Positions 12,228 to 17,141 of a DNA stretch of 17,141 nucleotides are shown here, one piece after another (position 1 is the stretch's first letter; each line of letters starts with the position of its first letter). Made by a program: the position numbers and the translations under genes. Below the pieces are notes generated by a model that did no database searches, was not told the origin of the DNA, and saw only the letters and a program-made list of their open reading frames with translations. The DNA comes from UBA5209 sp964625015. GTDB taxonomy: Bacteria > Patescibacteriota > Dojkabacteria > SC72. Where the stretch lies: contig CAZUZI010000018.1 in NCBI GenBank assembly GCA_964625015.1, positions 1-17,141 on the forward strand. The letters are read 5' to 3'.

Positions 12228-13583
12228 ATGTTGGCATTACTCGGGGTAATTGCAACGATTGGTGGAATATTCTTCCTTTCGTTGCCAGAAGTAGTCAAAA
12301 ATGACATCCTCATTAAAGTAATGGAGGCTCTGTCGACAGGAGCAAATACTGCTTCTGTAGAGGTCGCAAAAACCGGAGTTGGAATTGTAAAATTCCTTCT
12401 TCGAGGAACCGTAATCGGTGCAGTAGCTGTAACAGGCTTTACTGTACTAGATATGGTTGCAGACCAAAGATTACAACTTCAGCAATCTGAGGTCCAGACA
12501 CTGAAAAAGTACTGGCCTCTGATTAATGAAGCAGGAGAAAGTACCAACACCAATCCTTACATGATTGCTGCCATTTGGCGAGTAGAGAACTCTCTCTCTC
12601 CGATTGGCCCGAGCAATATGCAAGGCATTGGTGGGTTCTACTCTGCAGTACAAGCTGGAGAGACATTCCCAGTAGGTCAATTAACTGATGAAGAAATTCT
12701 CAGGGAATTGAAACTGATAGGGGAAACTCTTCATAGCAAGTGCCGTGGAGTGGATATAGGGTATGGCTCTCAAAGCTATCTCTCCGAGAACCAGATGTGG
12801 AGCAGAGCAAAATGCTTTGCAACCTACAATGGGTCTCAGGGGACGTTAGTGAGAGGGGTATATCGCTCCAATGGGCAGGTCTTCAACAACCTACCTGGTC
12901 ACCCAGAAACAATTCGTCTGTTAGTTTGTTTAACAGATGGGTGTACCACGGTAGGAGAGATGCAACATGATGGCTACGAAACAAGCTATCGTAAGATTCG
13001 AGCCCATGTTGTGAGTGATCCAAAAATGACAGGAGGTGTCGTAACAAAGCCCACAGAGGCTGCGAAACGTATAACCGACAAGCTCTCAGGAGAGCTAGAA
13101 AGACTCAGTACGGCACTAGATGCCATAACTGCAGTCTGGAAAGCCAAGAGCTTTGTCGAAGAGGCCTATGCTTCAGTTTTCAAACCCCAACCAGAGGGTA
13201 AACTAGCATGGCCTGCACCAAAGAATACATGGATCCAATTCCAATATGGAAAAGACCATAACGGAGTGGACATAGATGCACCTGAGTTCAAACCTTTCAC
13301 CGTTACCTCCGCTTCAACAGGGAGAGTAACATACGCCCAATACATGGATGAGTGTAATATGGGTGTAGTGAAGGTTAGATGGACAAAGGAGCTAGAAATA
13401 CTCTATGTTCACTTGGATCCTCAATCCTTGAATGTGGCGATAGGCCAAGAAGTAAAGATTGGCCAAGTCATAGGAGAGGTGTACAACGGTAAAACAACCT
13501 GTTCTAACGGACCACACTTGCACTTCATGGTCGAAAAGAACGGGATACCGATCAATCCAGAAGATTTTTTGGAAAGGAGATAG
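12228..13583 (+). CDS. Membrane-anchored lysozyme-like + M23 double peptidoglycan hydrolase (451 aa)
   Basis: ATG 12228 is chosen over an in-frame TTG at 12180 because AGGAGG (12217-12222) lies six bases before it and the TTG falls inside the leader hairpin. Residues 1-20 and about 52-74 are two hydrophobic helices. Then comes a transglycosylase/lysozyme-like domain with AAIWRVEN (Glu120 as candidate acid), SNMQGIGGF (129-137) and FATYNGS (197-203). A linker with coiled-coil character follows (about 275-312). The C-terminal LytM/M23 endopeptidase has HNGVDID (344-350), YVHL (His395) and GPHLHF (428-433): all zinc ligands are present. Together it could cut glycan strands and peptide bridges. 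Comparable pairs serve conjugation, secretion, phage entry/lysis and division. G+C content is higher than in the neighbours. The next gene starts two bases after the stop. Confidence 0.85.
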   Translation: MLALLGVIATIGGIFFLSLPEVVKNDILIKVMEALSTGANTASVEVAKTGVGIVKFLLRGTVIGAVAVTGFTVLDMVADQRLQLQQSEVQTLKKYWPLINEAGESTNTNPYMIAAIWRVENSLSPIGPSNMQGIGGFYSAVQAGETFPVGQLTDEEILRELKLIGETLHSKCRGVDIGYGSQSYLSENQMWSRAKCFATYNGSQGTLVRGVYRSNGQVFNNLPGHPETIRLLVCLTDGCTTVGEMQHDGYETSYRKIRAHVVSDPKMTGGVVTKPTEAAKRITDKLSGELERLSTALDAITAVWKAKSFVEEAYASVFKPQPEGKLAWPAPKNTWIQFQYGKDHNGVDIDAPEFKPFTVTSASTGRVTYAQYMDECNMGVVKVRWTKELEILYVHLDPQSLNVAIGQEVKIGQVIGEVYNGKTTCSNGPHLHFMVEKNGIPINPEDFLERR

Positions 13584-13585
13584 AA

Positions 13586-14107
13586 ATGGAATTCGAAATT
13601 ATCCCTGTTCCTGACGCGATTATCGTCCCCCTTACCATTGCGCTTGTTGCAACGGTCATATTCCTGCTGAAGGATGTGAATAAGGGGAAAGGTCCCGGGA
13701 CGCAAATTTGGAATATCGTCCAGGGATCGTTCGGGGTTCTGCTCACCCTATGGTTGGTCCTTAACGTTCTGCTCAACCTTACCGGGGCCTCATGGGGAAG
13801 ATTACTGAACAACCACTACATGGTTGCCTTCTTGGAGACAATCGGGATCAACCCGAGCGAACTCCCCGAATGGCTAAATGTCGTGGTGGCAGTTGGTCTG
13901 TTCTACCTGGCTATCAAGTTCGCAGCCGGTAGCGGGGCAACCGTCTGGGCAAAAGTATGGAATATCCTCAAATATTATGGGGCATTCCTGCTTTTGATGG
14001 GCTTCGGTACCGGCCTGCTGTTTTCCCTAGTCGACAAGACGAGCGAGTCGTTCCTGTCGAACAGGTACGTGCAATCCCTCTTGCGGGAATTTGGGTTGAT
14101 CCCGTAA
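13586..14107 (+). CDS. Four-helix membrane protein partnered with the hydrolase (173 aa)
   Basis: I do not recognise a family. Four hydrophobic segments are visible: about 10-28, 46-66, 97-114 and 127-148, with short loops containing KDVNKGKGPG and NNHYM. It ends in a polar tail (LSNRYVQSLLREFGLIP). AGGAG at 13575-13579 overlaps the end of the hydrolase gene and gives a six-base spacing to ATG 13586, so the two are translationally close and surely one operon. G+C content is the highest in the window (CTG, ACC, GGG, CGG codons), unlike the AT-rich genes on either side. Beside a peptidoglycan hydrolase, a small multi-helix protein suggests a holin-like, channel or scaffold role, but nothing in the sequence proves it. 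A terminator follows. Confidence 0.8.
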   Translation: MEFEIIPVPDAIIVPLTIALVATVIFLLKDVNKGKGPGTQIWNIVQGSFGVLLTLWLVLNVLLNLTGASWGRLLNNHYMVAFLETIGINPSELPEWLNVVVAVGLFYLAIKFAAGSGATVWAKVWNILKYYGAFLLLMGFGTGLLFSLVDKTSESFLSNRYVQSLLREFGLIP

Positions 14108-14126
14108 TGAGGAGGGGTAGAGAGAG

Positions 14127-14156
14127 AGGGCCGTAGGCTATCACAGATACGGCCCT
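14127..14156 (+). terminator. Terminator of the hydrolase operon
   Basis: AGGGCCGTA (14127-14135) is perfectly complementary to TACGGCCCT (14148-14156) around a 12-nt loop, with possible outer GAGAG/CTCTC pairing. The following sequence is TTGCCTCTCATT, only weakly T-rich. It lies 20 bases after the stop. Confidence 0.7.
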
Positions 14157-14186
14157 TTGCCTCTCATTCGATTCTATTCACGAACC

Positions 14187-14222
14187 CCAAAAGAGTTCAT
14201 AGATATATATGAAGTTTTTTGG
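14187..14222. repeat. Imperfect hairpin upstream of the orphan gene
   Basis: 14187-14200 pairs with 14209-14222 at 13 of 14 positions (one G-U, one mismatch) around an 8-nt loop. It is 22 bases before ATG 14245. It could be a second terminator stem read leftward or a leader element of the orphan gene. Confidence 0.45.
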
Positions 14223-14244
14223 AGTTTAATATATATACAAAAAT

Positions 14245-16548
14245 ATGGATCAGAAAGAATATACAAATGAATATGAGGGAAGATATTTAGAAACCGAAGA
14301 GTTTCTAAATCAGTATCTACCTTCTGAAAATCCAACAGAAGAGGAATATATTCATGCATATGAAGTGATAGAGGCATTAAGAGAATCAAAACATCCACAT
14401 AGGGCTGAAGAACATAAGCAATTAGCAATGGATATAGAGAGAGGATTACCATACTCATCAAAGGGATTTAATCTGCTTCTTAACCAAGTAGAGTATGAAG
14501 CAAGTATTAATATGCCAAGAACTGAATCATTAGTAGATGGGATTGTGTATTTGGATTTAGAGAGTTGGCAGAATGGATATGCAGCACACAGGATATGGAG
14601 AATGATTATGAATCATGAACAGAGTGAAGTTGTAGAGAGAATCCTTTGGAAACTACAAATGTACTCCTTTAGTTTGTACAAACAAACAAATGATGAATAT
14701 ATGGAAGAATTAGAAAAGGAGGAGAAAAAGAAAAGAGAAAGTAAAAACAACAAACAACCATTACCATTAATTCCACCAAAGATACAAAAAAAGGCAAAGG
14801 GAATTGCAGAAGATGTTTTTCTTAATTTACCATCAGCTACTGATGAGTTAAAAGAAAATACAGAAAGATTCAGAAGATCTACAATATATTTTGAATCTCT
14901 ACTAAATATCTCTAAAAACCCAGATGATATGTTTAAAGATTTTGGAAAGAAGAGTGATTTCTGGATGAGTAAAGAAGGAGAAATACTACTTAGTAATTTA
15001 CTTACATCAAAAGTACCAGAACATTACTCCCTGTACTATAGATCGATAGAGAAATTAATCGAAGATGCAGAAAGAAAGAATGATATTACAACAATAGGGA
15101 GGGTAGGGACTCGTCATGCAATGAGAATGTCTAGAATAGATCCATTTTCAAGAGACTTTACTGATATAGAATATTGGAGTGGTATTAAAGTAATCAAGCA
15201 GGAAGAAGAGGCTGAAACCAACACTTTACAAGTTCCTAGAAAATATGATGGTAGAGGTATAAATGGTTTTAAGATTTTAAGAGAACTACTAAAAAGTGAG
15301 GATGAAAAGGACTCAAGGATATACAAAACTACAATGGAATCCTTCATAGAGTATGTGGGGAAGAATATGATGGGTAAAAAGGGGTATGAGACCATATACA
15401 ACTTCTTTAAGACTCAATACTCCTTTGATCTAGCATTCAATTTACATGAGACAGAGAGAGAAATAGAGGGAGATAATTCCTTTGATTTTGTTCTAAGAAA
15501 ATATCTTTGGTTAAAGTACGGACCAGAGTACACAGGAGAAAATCCTACTGAATTTGAAATTAAGCTTTGGAATTTACAAAAGAATATATTACTTAAGGGT
15601 ATAAGGGCATTTGAAGAGCTATTCAACATCCAAAGAAATAGCGGACAGAATGAATATGAGATACACAAGGACTTCTATCAAGAAGCGAAGGGTGATCTAA
15701 TAGAACAGTATACAGAGAGTGCATGGCATTTAATAATGTTTACTACCAGAAATTTTAAAACTGAAAAAGAGATATTTAGAAGATCTTTTTCTAATTTTCA
15801 AATTGACCTTAACGCTGAAGATGAAAAACTTTTTTACCTTTCAGTACTTTTAGGTACATTGGATTTTGCACTTACAATGAAACATACCGAAAATCTTAAG
15901 AAAGTAAGTGCTAGTTCCTTGAGATACCTTTACGGTAAAAGAGCTCCAAGTGCATTTGAGGATGTCTCAGAGAAAGCAGAGAAAGAGTTGGAGAGATGGA
16001 GATTTAGAAAAGATGAGAAAGATCCACAGAATCCTAGACTTAGATATGACAACAATATATTTAACTCACTACGCAATCTCTCAATAATGTGGGGAAGAGG
16101 ATACGGTACATCTGTTTTGATAGAACAGGAGGGAATATTGGTAAAAAATCCACTACATACAATGGGAGAGGAAAGAGATACTATAAGGAATGGAAATAGG
16201 GTAAAAGAAAGACCAGCAGGGGGTGGAAGAGATGAGGTATTAATTCCATGGGAGATAATTGCAAAAGCTGTTCCTCAATTCAACTATATCCCATGGGCAG
16301 ATTCAATATTAAAATTAGTTGGACAGTATAGAGCAAATCTTGGTCGTAAAGATTTAGATTGGATTTCTGATTTAACATCAAAGGGTCCTGCAGTAATAAA
16401 ATTTGAGGCTGCTGGTAGTGAAAGAATGTATGAATTACCACCATTAAAGAATGCAAAAAATATTGCTAAACTCTTAAAAGAGATTGCAGCTCAAATGGTA
16501 GTTGCTGAGATACCAAACCCTAAAGATATTCTTAAGAAAATAGAATAG
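14245..16548 (+). CDS. Large orphan cytosolic protein (767 aa)
   Basis: I do not recognise any domain. The 767-aa product has no signal peptide or membrane helix and is rich in charged residues, with predicted mostly helical secondary structure. Notable parts are an acidic N-terminus (EYEGRYLETEEF), a Lys/Glu-rich helix followed by a Pro linker (about 153-178, KEEKKKRESK then PLPLIPPK), a second acidic helix (about 430-440), a G/R-rich stretch near 670-683 (ERPAGGGRDEVLIPW) and a Lys-rich C-terminal helix. It uses AT-rich codons and has no SD, like the housekeeping-like genes, so it appears native. Cysteine desulfurase follows 54 bases downstream on the same strand. It could be a scaffold, structural or lineage-specific protein. 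Confidence 0.85.
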   Translation: MDQKEYTNEYEGRYLETEEFLNQYLPSENPTEEEYIHAYEVIEALRESKHPHRAEEHKQLAMDIERGLPYSSKGFNLLLNQVEYEASINMPRTESLVDGIVYLDLESWQNGYAAHRIWRMIMNHEQSEVVERILWKLQMYSFSLYKQTNDEYMEELEKEEKKKRESKNNKQPLPLIPPKIQKKAKGIAEDVFLNLPSATDELKENTERFRRSTIYFESLLNISKNPDDMFKDFGKKSDFWMSKEGEILLSNLLTSKVPEHYSLYYRSIEKLIEDAERKNDITTIGRVGTRHAMRMSRIDPFSRDFTDIEYWSGIKVIKQEEEAETNTLQVPRKYDGRGINGFKILRELLKSEDEKDSRIYKTTMESFIEYVGKNMMGKKGYETIYNFFKTQYSFDLAFNLHETEREIEGDNSFDFVLRKYLWLKYGPEYTGENPTEFEIKLWNLQKNILLKGIRAFEELFNIQRNSGQNEYEIHKDFYQEAKGDLIEQYTESAWHLIMFTTRNFKTEKEIFRRSFSNFQIDLNAEDEKLFYLSVLLGTLDFALTMKHTENLKKVSASSLRYLYGKRAPSAFEDVSEKAEKELERWRFRKDEKDPQNPRLRYDNNIFNSLRNLSIMWGRGYGTSVLIEQEGILVKNPLHTMGEERDTIRNGNRVKERPAGGGRDEVLIPWEIIAKAVPQFNYIPWADSILKLVGQYRANLGRKDLDWISDLTSKGPAVIKFEAAGSERMYELPPLKNAKNIAKLLKEIAAQMVVAEIPNPKDILKKIE

Positions 16549-16602
16549 TTACTAACCCTCCACTATAGAAAGAATATATCTCTACATGATAGAATTTACC
16601 CT

Positions 16603-17141
16603 ATGACTAATACAATATATTTAGACAATGCAGCGACTACGAGAATACATCCAAAGGTATTGGAGAGTATGATGCCATACCTAACAGATAACTACGGTAA
16701 CGCATCGAGCATATATCATATTGGAAGAAGAAGTAGAGAAGCTCTAGATAGTGCAAGGGATACTGTTGCGAAAGCGATAGGAGCCGATGGTAAGGAAATA
16801 TATTTCACAAGTGGTGGAAGTGAATCTGACAACTGGGCTATCAAGGGTATTGCGTTTGCTAATGAGAAGAAGGGAAAACATATAATAACAAGTAATATAG
16901 AGCATCATGCAGTACTTAATACATGTAAATATCTAGAGAAATACGGTTTTAAGATTACATACCTACCAGTAAAAGAGAACGGAATAATTGATGTCGATGA
17001 TCTTAAGAAAGCAATACAGGAAGATACAATACTCGTCTCTATAATGTTTGCTAACAATGAAATAGGTACAATTCAACCAATTGAAGAGATAGGTAAAATT
17101 ACAAAAGAGAAAGGAATATACTTCCACACAGATGCAGTACA
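16603..17141 (+). CDS. Cysteine desulfurase, IscS/NifS type (partial)
   Basis: This is the N-terminal 179 residues of a PLP enzyme that takes sulfur from cysteine for Fe-S clusters and tRNA thiolation. The frame runs off the window's right edge. Start ATG 16603 gives MTNTIYLDNAATTRIHPKVL, the canonical class V opening. Then come YGNASSIYHIGRRSRE (about 31-46), YFTSGGSESDNWAIKG (67-82; PLP phosphate loop), NIEHHAVLNTC (98-108; His stacking on PLP), SIMFANNEIGTIQPI (146-160) and HTDAVQ at the cut edge (Asp/Gln contacting the PLP ring). The PLP lysine and the mobile Cys loop lie beyond the edge. Whether it is IscS-, NifS- or SufS-like cannot be decided, though the motif style favours the IscS/NifS branch. 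No SD. Confidence 0.93.
   Translation, partial: MTNTIYLDNAATTRIHPKVLESMMPYLTDNYGNASSIYHIGRRSREALDSARDTVAKAIGADGKEIYFTSGGSESDNWAIKGIAFANEKKGKHIITSNIEHHAVLNTCKYLEKYGFKITYLPVKENGIIDVDDLKKAIQEDTILVSIMFANNEIGTIQPIEEIGKITKEKGIYFHTDAV

Noticed and set aside
12010..12255. Minus-strand ORF of 81 codons in the hydrolase leader
   Set aside because: It runs against a strong promoter, boxA-like site, hairpin and SD on the plus strand, and its product has no coherent features.
12228..14107. Prophage lysis cassette
   Set aside because: No capsid, tail, terminase or integrase gene is nearby. The hydrolase is membrane-anchored and monocistronic control differs from phage late operons, so a holin/endolysin call is not justified.
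1..17141. UGA reassigned to glycine as in Gracilibacteria/Absconditabacteria
   Set aside because: Genes with clear families have normal lengths under the standard code, and UGA is used as a stop (for example at 535-537).

Overview
This AT-rich window uses the standard code: UGA appears only as a stop and Arg is mostly AGA. Genes are packed on both strands and most conserved ones lack a Shine-Dalgarno (SD) sequence. The gene set is small and wall-directed: cysteine desulfurase, dCTP deaminase-like, nucleoside phosphorylase, DedA, NagZ, L,D-transpeptidase-like. This would fit a Patescibacteria/CPR-type bacterium, but no marker gene here proves it. There is no rRNA, tRNA, CRISPR array or transposase.

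Layout. 1-600: a leader with three stacked hairpins, an 86-codon orphan ORF with a strong SD, and a terminator-like hairpin. 717-2852: a nucleoside phosphorylase-family protein, convergent to a methyltransferase/DedA pair. 2908-4872: a tandem duplication of about 0.87 kb. Two diverged paralogous membrane-anchored proteins sit between almost unchanged 3' hairpins and conserved 5' promoter regions, followed by a divergent 61-aa membrane protein. 4890-11683: envelope genes, namely a triple-RR-motif protein with NlpC/P60-like and L,D-transpeptidase-like domains, an anchored polysaccharide deacetylase, a YdcF-like protein and a NagZ-type GH3 enzyme, with a Dcd-like protein and a cupin among them. 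11741-11990: a probable free-standing structured RNA with its own promoter and terminator. 12037-14156: a two-gene operon with a consensus-like promoter, a boxA-like element and a leader hairpin. It encodes a membrane-anchored lysozyme-like/M23 double hydrolase and a four-helix membrane protein. 14245-16548: a large orphan cytosolic protein. 16603-end: the start of an IscS/NifS cysteine desulfurase.

Two gene classes are interleaved. Housekeeping-like genes are AT-rich and lack an SD. Six others (277, the two cassette genes, 4618, 12228 and 13586) are visibly richer in G+C, have purine-rich SDs and strong hairpin terminators, and several have recognisable promoters. Three leaders of this class share an identical 14-nt element resembling the rrn boxA antitermination signal. 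The likely themes are peptidoglycan remodelling and a separately expressed or acquired set of envelope proteins.
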